NCBI RefSeq assembly: GCF_964204645.1
Contig: NC_134033.1
Coordinates: 3,903,631-3,967,630 of the forward strand
DNA from: Tubulanus polymorphus
Taxonomy: Eukaryota > Nemertea > Palaeonemertea > Tubulaniformes > Tubulanidae
Length of the DNA: 64,000 nucleotides
Reading direction: 5' to 3'
Under the pieces are notes generated by a model. The model did not search any database and was not told where the DNA came from. It was given only the letters and a program-made list of their open reading frames with translations. Shown here piece after piece: positions 1 to 12,000 of the stretch. Within the stretch, counting starts at the first letter, position 1, and every line of letters begins with the position of its first letter. The position numbers were made by a program, and so were the translations under genes.

Positions 1-451
1 ACCTGCGCTGTATAAATGTCAATTATCATTGTATATTTCGGTTCAGCCCTGAGGCGCTGTGTCTAATGATGTTATTTATATTGTGTGGTTACCTCACTAT
101 ATTTTCAATTTTTTTACGAGTTTGGATAGTATCATCCGCAATTTATATAATAAATTCCGTGCATTCAACCCTGTCTTAGTTGCTACCATCCAAGTCTAAC
201 GCATCTTCGTGACTGTACGGTTTTTAGTTTTCTCGGATTTTTAACCCATATTTGCTCTTATATTTTTGTAAGATCCTAGGTCGAATCTATGATAAACAGG
301 AATGATATAAATTGCAATTACCTTTAATAATTAAACATCTTAATAATTTAAAAGCCTAACATATCTCCACTTGTACCCCGGGAAATCTTTATGGAATTCT
401 ATCGAATACTACTTGACTCGAATCATCTGAACAGATATAATGTCCCTAATT

Positions 452-773
452 GGTATTCACAACAATTGGTTTAGCAATATCAAATTCATTAAAATCTACA
501 CCAAATCCTAATAAACCAGATAAACCCCCGAATGATAATAATTCTATACAAGATAAAGTTAAGGATGGTTTAAAAAAATTAGCAAAATATTTATGGGAAC
601 TATCTAAAAAATCTGCTGCAGCTTTACCAGGCATTATTGCATCAATTGTTGATTTTAAATTGAAATCTACTGGGAATATTCTTAACTTTGCTGCTGAACA
701 TATTATTTTATTTTTAATTACAGTTGTAAGTGTTATTATTTTTTGGTTAGTGAATATGATAAAAAATAAATAA
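452..773 (+). pseudogene. Polinton membrane-protein 3' fragment (left arm)
   Basis: The translated sequence matches the C-terminal ~105 residues of the Polinton gene ending at 20459, including the proline/asparagine-rich PNKPDKPPNDNNS stretch, the LAKYLWELSKKSAAALPG segment and a terminal hydrophobic membrane segment. The matching sequence begins abruptly at about 452, so the N-terminal two thirds are missing. It comes from a second, related Polinton copy and not from the local one, because substitutions are scattered throughout. Confidence 0.85.
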
Positions 774-792
774 TTAATTTTTTGTTAAATAA

Positions 793-1625
793 ATGAGTGG
801 GAGTTATATCAATCCTTCTAAGAATCATATAATATCTAAGGCTATTCAAGCAGAAAGATCACATCATATAATTACTCAAAACCCTTCTAATATTAATCCT
901 GATGAAACTTTATATGTTAGAATCCCTAGATTAACACAAAATACTTTTTATGTTCGAAATAGTATTTATTTCTCAGCCGATATAAAAGTAACTGGCAATA
1001 ATGATAATTATGTTGTTGATAATGTTGGAAGATATTTGATTAAAAAATTAACTATAAAGATTGGTCCAGAAACAGTTTTCTCATGAGATGATTATAATTT
1101 ATTCATGCATTATAAAGATTTATGGTTAACTAAAGAATAGAATATGATATTTCAAGGCATCCAATCAGAAAACCAAAATAAATTAAGATCTGAAGCTAAT
1201 AGCGCAATATTAACTAATACTATGGATAAATTGATAAAAAATATTTATCGAAGCAAATATAAAATTCCATTAGACTTTGAATTGATAAATAATAATGCAC
1301 CTTTATATAAATATGCAATTCAAGAAGATGTTATATTTGAGATAACATTTGCTCGTGTAAATGAAATTGTATTATCTAGCGTTGTTAAAGATATGGGTTA
1401 TAAATTATCGAATATATGTTTAGAATATGATACAGTAACTGATGAAAATATTTCAAGTATAATTCAAACTCAATACAATCAAGGATTTTCATTATTATAT
1501 GATTATATTGACAAATTTAAAACTGTAACTATCAATGCAAGTGATGAAATAATTAATGAGAATATTAACTTCCCAAGAAGATCTATTAATATATAGGTAT
1601 ATTAATATTTTTTACCATTGCAACA
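793..1625 (+). pseudogene. Major capsid protein fragment (left arm)
   Basis: This is a 5' fragment of a Polinton double jelly-roll major capsid gene, matching the gene at 20480-21727 over about its first 280 codons. It keeps the T-rich leader and the TAAATAAATG start. It is broken by a TGA stop at 1084-1086, where the intact gene has a sense codon, and by a small deletion near 1137; the second part is open again from 1144 to 1596. The similarity stops near the centre of the palindrome at about 1625. Confidence 0.88.
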
Positions 1626-1654
1626 TATTATTACCATTGCAACAATTATTTCAT

Positions 1655-2255
1655 CACTTGCATTGATAGTACATAATACAATTTCATTTACAGGAGCAAA
1701 TGTTATCTCAAATATAACATCTTCTTGAATTGCATATTTATATAAAGGTGCATTATTATTTATCAATTCAAAGTCTAATGGAATTTTATATTTGCTTCGA
1801 TAAATATTTTTTATCAATTTATCCATAGCATTAGTTAATATTGCGCTATTAGCTTCAGATCTTAATTTATTTTGGTTTTCTGATTGGATGCCTTGAAATA
1901 TCATATTCTATTCTTTAGTTAACCATAAATCTTTATAATGCATGAATAAATTATAATCATCTCATGAGAAAACTGTTTCTGGACCAATCTTTATAGTTAA
2001 TTTTTTAATCAAATATCTTCCAACATTATCAACAACATAATTATTATTATTGCCAGTTACTTTTATATCGGCTGAGAAATAAATACTATTTCGAACATAA
2101 AAAGTATTTTGTGTTAATCTAGGGATTCTAACATATAAAGTTTCATCAGGATTAATATTAGAAGGGTTTTGAGTAATTATATGATGTGATCTTTCTGCTT
2201 TAATAGCCTTAGATATTCTATGATTCTTAGAAGGATTGATATAACTCCCACTCAT
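1655..2255 (-). pseudogene. Major capsid protein fragment (right arm)
   Basis: Inverted copy of the capsid fragment in the left arm, starting at the ATG at 2255 and carrying the same internal stop. Compared with the left arm it has lost about 150 bp, so that codons near GTATTAT jump straight to the segment around ATCAATGCAAGTGATG. The remaining reading frame (1904 to 1602) is a chimera that ends in centre-of-palindrome sequence. Confidence 0.85.
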
Positions 2256-2274
2256 TTATTTAACAAAAAATTAA

Positions 2275-2598
2275 TTATTTATTTTTTATCATATTCACTA
2301 ACCAAAAAATAATAACACTTACAACTGTAATTAAAAATAAAATAATTTGTTCAGCAGCAAAGTTAAGAATATTCCCAGTAGATTTCAATTTAAAACCAAC
2401 AATTGATGCAATAATTCCTGGTAAAGCTGCAGCAGATTTTTTAGATAGTTCCCATAAATATTTTGCTTATTTTTTTAAACCATCCTTAACTTTATCTTGT
2501 ATAGAATTATTATCATTCGGGGGTTTATCTGGTTTATTAGGATTTGGTGTAGATTTTAATGAATTTGATATTGCTAAACCAATTGTTGTGAATACCAA
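2275..2598 (-). pseudogene. Polinton membrane-protein 3' fragment (right arm)
   Basis: Inverted partner of the fragment at 452-773. The same C-terminal region of the Polinton membrane protein can be read on the minus strand, but additional substitutions interrupt it (for example near 2468, where the left arm is still open). It ends in the same abrupt junction with non-Polinton sequence as the left arm. Confidence 0.8.
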
Positions 2599-3047
2599 TT
2601 AGGGACATTATATCTGTTCAGATGATTCGAGTCAAGTAGTATTCGATAGAATTCCATAAAGATTTCCCGGGGTACAAGTGGAGATATGTTAGGCTTTTAA
2701 ATTATTAAGATGTTTAATTATTAAAGGTAATTGCAATTTATATCATTCCTGTTTATCATAGATTCGACCTAGGATCTTACAAAAATATAAGAGCAAATAT
2801 GGGTTAAAAATCCGAGAAAACTAAAAACCGTACAGTCACGAAGACGCGTTAGACTTGGATGGTAGCAACTAAGACAGGGTTGAATGCACGGAATTTATTA
2901 TATAAATTGCGGATGATACTATCCAAACTCGTAAAAAAATTGAAAATATAGTGAGGTAACCACACAATATAAATAACATCATTAGACACAGCGCCTCAGG
3001 GCTGAACCGAAATATACAATGATAATTGACATTTATACAGCGCAGGT

Positions 3048-5312
3048 ATCCAAACTAGAGTCTGTTCAAATGCGCTCCAAACTTGGTATTATTACCCGGT
3101 ACCCCCAGCCTTATAAATCTATTCCATGTATCAGTCGTCGTCTCTCCTTGAGGAGAGGTAACATCCGCTCAGGAGTCATCTATCAGACCAGGTACCCATT
3201 TACTCCTAGGTGGAGAGAGGCAATGAGGATAACATCGCGTTCTGTTCAAAAACAATTCCGATTTCACAAAAATGATTAGAATATTTAGAATATCTAAATA
3301 AAATACCTCTTGATATGACAAAAACTATAAGATGGACATGTAATCAATCTATTGCGTATTCTCCTAAGCCACTGAACTGCGATCTCCGACTACGTGTTAA
3401 CCGCACCCCTGTCACGTGATATATTTCATGAAGTAATAATCGTCACGTGTCCTGAAAACCCCGTACATTACCTGACATAACGTCATCTGATTATAATTAT
3501 AGTTTTTTTATTTTCTATTGTCCACGATCTTTTTGGGGATATATCACTTAATTTTGGGTGTGCATACATCAAAGAGGTTTAAATGGAATCAGTAGAGTTC
3601 AAATCGGCATGACTGGAATTTTGTTTCAGCTTCTTCACTACTTTTTGCAGATGTGTACCATGTGATCCGGGTAACTTTATTCTTTACGGGGAGAATACAT
3701 TGCTCGCACGTGTTTCAGTACACGGCCGCAATGGTTGCGCTATTGTAGGCCTAAATCATTTCCAAACCGCATTGTTCTGATAGCTTTGACAAAGCCATGT
3801 TTATTTACTAAACAGCTTTCTAGGATAATATTGTGAGTGGTTGATTGACTCTTGGTGACAAGAAGCTGCTTCATCCATGACATAATTGACGCATCATCGC
3901 CTCATTGCGCATGTGTGCAATGGCTCATTTGCATAAAGAAATAAACAAATACGAACAAAATGGCGGTCTTTCTCGCCGATTTAAAGCTCAATTTTCGAGA
4001 ATATTCATCAATCCTTCAAAACTAAAAGAATAAATACACTTTGGACACTTGACACCAAAATGACGTTCAACCACATTATGTTCGAAATAATTGTCACGAA
4101 ATAGAGGTGGACCGAGGGCCGATACTTTTCATTGTCTGGGATTTGAATCTGTGTTTGATGTTTGAACTGTCGATCTTGAAAATAAATAGGTTGATTTGAT
4201 TCAAAATTTCTCCTATTACACAATTATTGGTTAGGTTTGAGTTATTATTATTTTCTCTGTACAGCAAAGTGGAATTCGGTCGGGGTTAAGTATATTTACT
4301 ATGGTGGCTGACACTGTTTGTTTTATCTTGTTTATCCAGCCTTTTTATGGACGTTGCCTGTCACATACAATTGATACAGTTCAGCTATGAATTCTGATAA
4401 GACTATGACTCATTGTAAATGTAAAGAACGACTGATTTTCCTAATAGGATTTTTTTTTGTGCGCAAAACGCTATATACTGAATGAATGCTCATTCTGCGG
4501 AATATCAGCGGAACAATAAATCTAGCTATAATTACGATCCGTACTGTTCATAATCAGGAATCAAACAGGACTCAGCACCTAGCACCTGAAGTAGGTCCGG
4601 ACATACACATTTTTGGCCAAGTCACCACTTAGTCAAAATTTGGATTCCATAAAAATGGAAGTCCATAAAAATGCTGAACGGAGAGTCTCAGAATCAATTA
4701 CAGTTCCGACGGTTAAAAATCATCCTCGCTTGCGGGAGGGAATCAAAACCCGGTAAGCGTGAACGGTTAAATTTGATATTGAAATGATGCGCGTGCGACC
4801 AAAAGAATCCGAATTTTGAGACCTGTTGCCCAGTCTGAAGGAGCAACCCTGATGTCTCAGAGACTATCCGAGTTGTGCTCTGTGAATTACATTAAATACT
4901 AACCGTTGCACGACTATATTTGGTAAATACCTCACTAGAGTTGGTTCCTTCAGCACAGAAAAGGTCCGGGATTTAGCTTTGTCTCGTGAACGCAATAATC
5001 GGGGTTCTGGATACTCTCCCCTACACAGAAAGATAGGTTCGGCTGTCATTTGGTCTCTGATTTCTTTATTTTATAGTATATTGCGAAGCCTCGATGTGTA
5101 TTGGTCATGTTTTCACTGACATTAGGTTTATCATCGTTATCAATGGAATGATTTTTTAGTTTGCATGTCTCTATGCCCTACATTTTCTTATTGTATGAAT
5201 TGTTGTAGATAAGAAAAACATCGGTTTATGCATAAAGTTTGACGCGTGACGTTTTCACGATGTACCTTTACGACGGAGATATAGATATAATGTAGTATCC
5301 CGTGTTCACAGC
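3048..5312. other. Non-coding stretch, no gene recognised
   Basis: No supported gene. Open frames here (for example 3019-3279, 4008-4223 and 4864-5049) have no recognisable domain or splice context. The segment around 3180-3235 (a GGTACCCATTTA / GGTGGAGAGAGGCAAT block) looks like a fragment of a dispersed repeat, but I cannot name the family. Confidence 0.5.
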
Positions 5313-5690
5313 GTGCTATATATATTTCGGAACAGCCCAGAGGGATGTGAATTGATGTATCTAATGATGTTATTCATATTGTATGGCTACCTCACTATTT
5401 TCAATTCATATCATGAATTCAGTACATTCATTCCTTTTTTAGTTGTTACTTGGATTGATCAGTCTAATCACGCATCTTCGTGTATACGGTTTTTAGTTTT
5501 CCCAGATTTGTTGATTTATATTTGCTCTTGCCATCTGGTTACATATTTTTGTAAGATCCTAGGTCGAATCTATTATATCAATTTAACATCTAAGTAACTG
5601 AAAAGCCTAACATGTCTCCACTTGAACCCGGGAATGTTTATGGAAATCTATCGAATAATCTGCATGACTCATCATGAATATATGTGGTAG
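5313..5690 (+). repeat. Diverged third copy of the palindrome flank repeat
   Basis: This segment aligns, with many substitutions and small gaps, to 1-430 (and in reverse to 2618-3047). Shared blocks include TATATTTCGG, CTAATGATGTTAT, ACCTCACTAT, CGCATCTTCGTG, TACGGTTTTTAGTTTT, TTTTTGTAAGATCCTAGGTC and AAAAGCCTAACAT. Unlike the palindrome arms it is not followed by Polinton sequence. It is an older copy of a dispersed repeat of unknown class. Confidence 0.75.
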
Positions 5691-5869
5691 TGGGTTATCC
5701 CCAAGATGACTCAAATAGACATTCTACACTACTATAGGCTACCAGGATGCTGAATGGTTTACACTGTGTATGAAATTGAAATGAAGTGTGGTAGATAATC
5801 TGTAATTATAAATTAAACAAAATTCCCATGGCCATGGCCTTACCTTTCTGTTTTCCAGAATATTTCGGT

Positions 5870-6180
5870 ACCTACCCCTACCCTTATTGAAACATTAAAA
5901 TAAACTAAACCGTTCCCCTCTAAACCCTACCCATTTGAGCTAATGAAATCTCTAAACCCCCTCCCTCATAACCTAAACCCTACCTTAATGCTCTTAACCC
6001 TAACTCTATGGACCTTGTTGAACTCTGAACCAATGTCTCGTAATCCTCTAGACCTTAAGCCTCAAAATCCAAACCCCCTGGACTCTTAACCCTATTACCC
6101 CTAAACCCTAACCTTCTGAACCATAAATGCTTATAGACTAAACCCTGGAAACCCTAAATGTATTGACTCTTAAAACCAGT
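5870..6180 (+). repeat. Degenerate AACCCT-rich tract
   Basis: About 300 bp enriched in imperfect CTAAACCCT, TTAACCCT and CCCTAACC units spaced irregularly, resembling a heavily mutated array of the metazoan telomere repeat on its C-rich strand. No perfect run of TTAGGG units is present, so this may be an old interstitial telomere-like tract or an unrelated C-rich simple repeat. Confidence 0.45.
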
Positions 6181-8404
6181 TTTCGTTGATTCATTTCAGG
6201 ATAAAATCTACATACAACAACAATAAAAATACCACACCCTTTTGGAAGACACTTAGTTTCCCAACTAACATAGCACAATTTTTCATTAAATTACGCAACA
6301 ACAATGCTGGGCTCCAAGAACATCACATCAGAAATTTATGGATTTCGGAATTCTGAATTTTTCTGAATTTCTTTTCAGAAAATTCCGGAAGTAAGAATTT
6401 TCTGCCAAGTGTCATATCTGGACATGGATGAGTGCAATGGTCAGCAGCTAGAATATACTTAAAAAATTCCATATAGCTTATTGGAATCTCCGATAATCCC
6501 ATTTGAACATTTGAAAGATCATTAGTCAATTCTATCATTTATAATGCAGATATACTTGAATAAAAAAAGGTTTCACATCATTGAATCTGTTTTTTTTGAT
6601 GAGTCGAAATGATCGTTCATCAAATTTCGGACAAATTTACAACAAATAACAGGAATTTTTTTGTGGTACCTTCACATCCCATTGATGCATATATAACATG
6701 AATTAGTTCCTAGTTCTATCACCATTGGCAGCACCTTATGGAAGCATTATTTTGCTAATTGACAACTCTGGGAATGAAAGGGTTAACATATAATAAATAA
6801 GTTAATCAGGTGTTTTATCTCATTTTTTTTAGATTGCAGGTTAGGATATTTGATAAAACACTAGATAAACTAAGTGATAAAATATGCTGGGTTGCTTCGA
6901 TTTATTCACCCGAGGATTGTGAGGGCTGGATACCTGCAACGATGAGTTAAAATAGCAATCTAATATCTATTAGAATATAAAATTTATTCTGTTACTACCA
7001 GCTGAATGACTACCATAGGTATTATGGTAATACATATATAAACAATTCGACTATCTTTCTATCCGTTTTGTCAACTGTTGTAAAACGAAATTATTCACTG
7101 TCAAATTAAGAGTGAACCGAAACTAAGCACTTACATAACATTTTATAATACGGTTCTCGATACTGAAACCTATGTTTCGTTTAACTTTACTCTCTTCCAA
7201 TTATTTTGGGCCAGGTCCAGGGCCAGGGGGTCATGGATTTTTGTATCCGTTCATATCCTCGTAGTATCCAAACACGATCAGCCTAGTTGCGTACTGGCGC
7301 ACTTACCCTAGACATTGGAATCGGTCGATTTAGAAATATCAAATAGGAAAAAATTGACCCTGTAAAGCGTGGAATCAGAAATTGTCTTCATTGTTAAATA
7401 CCCGCTGTATGACATACAAAGATAAATTCTTTTATCGACTACTGAGCAAATTAACCAACAATGCGCTTGGAAGTTATGACTTGAAGAACGAGAAATTCGT
7501 GTATATTGAATGCGAAAAATTGTCAAACGGAAGTCGTTTTATGTCCGAGTCGTGGTATGAAATATATCCAGAAATTCAGCACCTGACCTTGTATTCTGAA
7601 CCTTAATAATTTGTTACTGCATAATTATGTAGTGACGTATTAGCCCCCGTTTAAAATAATGATTGCAAGTAAATGAACTCGTTAACTGTGGGTTTTGCTC
7701 AATAACTCTGAAATGCTGAGATCAATATAGGTCTATACCAGTAATGTTGATATAAGCTTTAGATCAGTTTATAAACCAACCACCAACGATTATGTAAACT
7801 CATACATTATCAATTTCACAAAAGTTGTGATGCAAAAGTTTAAGATCTGTATTATGAACCGACGCCCCTTCCCCCTAATCAGAATCCGTGTTCACAAAGT
7901 TGACTAGAATATTTGTACAGTAAATTAAAGATATATGAATAATATTTACCTCTTGATCTCAAAGACGATTGTAAAGAAGAGTGTACTAGTTCAGCACAGA
8001 CACTAAACTCTTAAAGTCTAATTATTGCTGATACAGAGAACCAAACTAATCACCTCGGAATATGTATCAAAAATGCACCGCGATGATGCGTATGAATTGT
8101 TTTTCATTCTAGTTTGTGTTAAAAACATTTCATATGAAGCATTCTATTGGCCAACATTCATCATCCGTTTAGATTACCAAGTAAGGTAATAGATACCACC
8201 ATCGTCAACCCGGATAAATTATTATAATCATTGTGACCATATCCAATCATTTCTTAGTTTAGTTGAAATTACCAAATAAGGTAATAAATACCATCATCCA
8301 CAGCCCGGATCAATTGATATGTATGGACCCGAGCTTTGAAGTCGGACAAATGAAGAACATAAAATAGAGTTTAATTGAAGAAGTCCCACAATTCGAATTT
8401 TAAA
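6181..8404. other. Non-coding stretch with a short direct repeat
   Basis: No supported gene. Two similar ~50 bp blocks (around 8175-8225 and 8270-8320: ACCAAgTAAGGTAATAgATACCA followed by CCCGGAT) form a spaced direct repeat. The 74-codon frame at 7382-7606 has no recognisable domain. Confidence 0.5.
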
Positions 8405-8419
8405 TAATATAATTTATCA

Positions 8420-8935
8420 AAACGAATTCGGATTGTTCTTCTGGAAATTGGTCAACCTTAAAAATCCCGCTAACAAATATTCTTCAAGCATCAACATGGA
8501 TGAGTGGTACAATCATTTCAAGTCACTTAGTTCTCCTGACATTAAGGCTGGATCTACGTCGTCTTGTCTCAAAGAATACCTTAAACATCTTCAAGAAAGA
8601 CCATCAACATTCGATAATCTTGATTTAAAAATTAGATGACATTTTACGAGCTTCGAGAAAACTGAAACCTAATAAAGCATCTGGTTTGGATTCTATTTTG
8701 AATGAATTTTTAATGCCATATTAACTTTTGGAAAATATCCGGAGGAATGGTTGAGAGGGATTATAATTCCGCTATTCAAAAAGGGTAAAAAAGACGATGT
8801 GACTTGTTATAGAGGTATAACTATAACAAGTAATCTAAGTAAACTTTTTTGTATCATTTTGAACGATTGGGCCATGGCATGTATGGTGAAAATTTCTCTG
8901 TACTTAGCATTCCCGACACAAAAGGATGTATTGCA
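8420..8935 (+). pseudogene. Decayed non-LTR retrotransposon reverse transcriptase
   Basis: Pieces of a LINE reverse transcriptase lie in different frames. The 5' piece (8433-8636) reads through FWKLVN...MDEWYNHFKSL, typical of the linker before the RT domain; next comes a short piece with LKPNKASGLDSILNEF (8660-8710), the conserved N-terminal RT segment; then WLRGIIIPLFKKGKK...YRGITITSNLSKLF (8750-8850), matching the region before the catalytic core. Frame changes and stops separate them, and the YADD-bearing part is missing. It abuts the left end of the Polinton. Confidence 0.7.
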
Positions 8936-9084
8936 TTAGTACAATAGGTTAATAATGTGTATCATGTGGTCATTGAATATGACGAAATTCTGTGAAATAA
9001 ACCGATAGTAATTAGAAAAGTGGGCTTTCATACCAGAGGTCGGAGGTTAAACACTCATCACCTCAATATTTGTTTCCCTTATAA

Positions 9085-12000
9085 ATGGGGGAGAATGAAC
9101 ACCAACCAGAAAACAATAATGTCAATAAAAATCAATATTATTGTCAATATTGTAAAAAATACATCGATAAATACCAAAAATCACGACATGAAAAAACTGC
9201 AAATCATATAAAAAATGTAATAGATTTTGAAACTCCAGAAAATTCCAATGAAAGAAAAGAAAGATTAGAAAATATGAATGTGGATGAAATAAAATGCGAA
9301 GTTTGTAATGAATTTATAGTAAAAAGGAATTATAATAGACATCTCGAATCACAAAAACATTATAAAAATTTAAATAAAAATGTTTTAGGATTAGAATATT
9401 TTGATAATAAACCTCAACAAGTAAAAGAATCAACTTCAAAAACTAAATCCATTTCAAATAAACCTTACATGGAAAATGTTAGAAATTATATTGATTCACT
9501 AGAAATAAAAGATACAATTGAAATTTTAGAAACATTACATAGTAAAATTGGTCCTGCAGCTATTATATTTAGATTTTTTAAAGGTACAACAATAGAAGAT
9601 TATAGTAAATTTAATGAAATAATAGAAAAAATACTATATTTGATTACAGATGTTGAATATCCAAAAATTAGTATCTCTGGGAAAGTAAGTTTTATAAAGT
9701 CAGAAGAAAAAATGGATTATAATATTCAAACACTCTCTGAAGAAATAATTTCAAAAACACAAATAAAAGAGAAGTTAGAAAAAATATTTAATGAATTTAA
9801 ACGTCATATTGAAGAAAGATATTTTGAGGGTTCTGGCTTAACATTGAATGAAATTATATATTTAGATTTAAATGTTTATAATACAAAAAGGAATAAAACA
9901 TCAAAAAGTAACAAAATGTTTAAAAATGATTCAAACTTTACAACAGAAAAGGATATTAAAGCATCATCTTATATTAAATTACCATTTACAACAAAAGCAG
10001 TAATAAATATTCAAAATGAAGATAATAAATGTTTTCTATGGTCAATTATTAGTTGTTTACACCGAACAGAAGATATGACGCATAGTTTTAGAATAACAAA
10101 TTACCGGAAATATGAAACATTATATAAAATTGATCAATATCCAGTAACTATAAAAATGATTCCTAAAATAGAAAAAGTTAATAATTTAAAAATAAATGTA
10201 TTCGAATTAATGCAATTACCAAAGACAAAAGGTGAAAATATTAAAGATTATACATTGGAAGCTTTATATTTAACAGAATATTATGATGATCAAAATGCTA
10301 TAGATTTGTTATATTACAAAAAAAGATGAAAATGAACATTATATGTGGTTAAAACAAATTGATTTATTCTTTAGAACAGAAAGTGATCATCATCATAAAA
10401 TTTATCTATGTAGAAAATGTTTATCTAAATTTATGACTGAGAATACATTACTAAAACATAAAGAATTATGTGATAATAAAGATTTTTGTAAATTAATAAT
10501 GCCAACAGAAAAAGATTATAAATTGAAATTTACTAATCATAAATTTAAAAATATTGTTCCATTTGTAATTTATGGGGATTTTGAATCATTGAATAAAGAA
10601 TTAACTGATCAAGATAGAAAAGAAATATATAACAAAAAGCAATTATTAAAATCAATGGATAAAGGAAGTGAATTAAATGAAGATATAATTCAAGACCCAC
10701 CAATTATAAATACAATTAAAAAAGTTCATCAAAGAGCTGCTGCTTATGGAATTTATATAAAATCAAATTATCCCGAATTATATGAAAGTCAATATATTTC
10801 TTTTAGAGGTGAAAATGTAGTTAATGATTTTTGTGATAAAATGATTGAATTAGAAAGTGATTTTGCAAAATTATTATACAAAAATAAAAGAATAGTTATG
10901 ACAAAAGAAGATGAAATGATTTTAATTATGCAACTCATTGTTGTTACTGTGAAAAACGTTTTTATTCATTTCATAAAAGAGTTAGAGATCATGATCATTT
11001 AAATTCAAAATATCGTGAAGCTGCTCATGAAGATTGCAATTTACAAGCTAAAAAAGTAAATTTCGTACCAATATTATTTCATAATTTATCAGGATATGAT
11101 ACCCATCTATTTATAAAACAATTATCGGGAAAATTGGGTGCAATTAATCAAGAAATAGAAGAATATAATGCTATGAATGAAGCAAATGTAAGAAAATATG
11201 ATTTTAAACTATTAGCTAAAACATCTGAAAATTATATTTCATTTCAATTTGGTTGCATTAGATTTTTAGATTCTTATAGATTTCTAGCAAGTTCATTAGA
11301 TAATTTATCAAAAAGTTTAGTTGATAATGATTTTGTTATAACTCGATATTATTATCCAAATGAACAAGATTTTAAATTATTGAGATATAAAGGCGCAATT
11401 CCTTATTCATTTTATAAAACACATGATGATTTTAATGTAACAGAATTATTAAAAGATCAATTTTATGATAAATTAAAAGAGGAGTATGTTGAAAGATGAA
11501 GTGTTTAATAGAACATTAAATATTTGGAACCATTTTAAGATGAAAAATCATGGCGAATTAGTTGATTTATATTTAAAATCAGATGTTATGATATTGGCTG
11601 ATATATTTGAAAAATTTAGAGAAGTTAATTTGAATCATTTTAATGTTGATCCTTGTTATTGCTACTCTAGTCCTGGTTTAACCTGGCAATGTGGTTTAAA
11701 ATATACAAATGTAGAATTAGATTTATTAAAAGAACCAGATATGGTTTTATTATTTGAAAAATCAATTAGAGGTGGAATTAGTGGTGTTATGGGAGATAGG
11801 TATTTTAAAGCAAATGATGAATATAAATAATTATATATTGACGCCAATAATTTATATGGTTGGGCAATGATGCAACCTCAACCACATAAAATTTTATATT
11901 AACAGAAGTTGAAAATGGTGATAAAACTGATTGGGAAAGCGCAATTGCGAGTTTAAAAGATGAAGCACCAATTGGTTATTTCTTTGTAGTTGATTTAGAA

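Larger units (their letters stand above)
1..3047. repeat. ~3 kb long inverted repeat (palindrome)
   Basis: The first bases of the window reappear as their reverse complement ending at 3047, and the two arms match nearly to the centre at about 1615-1660. Each arm has an outer ~430 bp non-Polinton part (1-430 and 2618-3047) and an inner part derived from the tail of a Polinton membrane-protein gene plus the start of the major capsid gene. The arms differ by a few substitutions; the right arm lacks about 150 bp of capsid sequence present in the left arm (about 1376-1524). Decay marks such as the stop at 1084-1086 occur in both arms, so the sequence was already dead when it was inverted and duplicated. 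The window starts at the arm edge, so the outer limit on the left is unknown. Confidence 0.92.
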
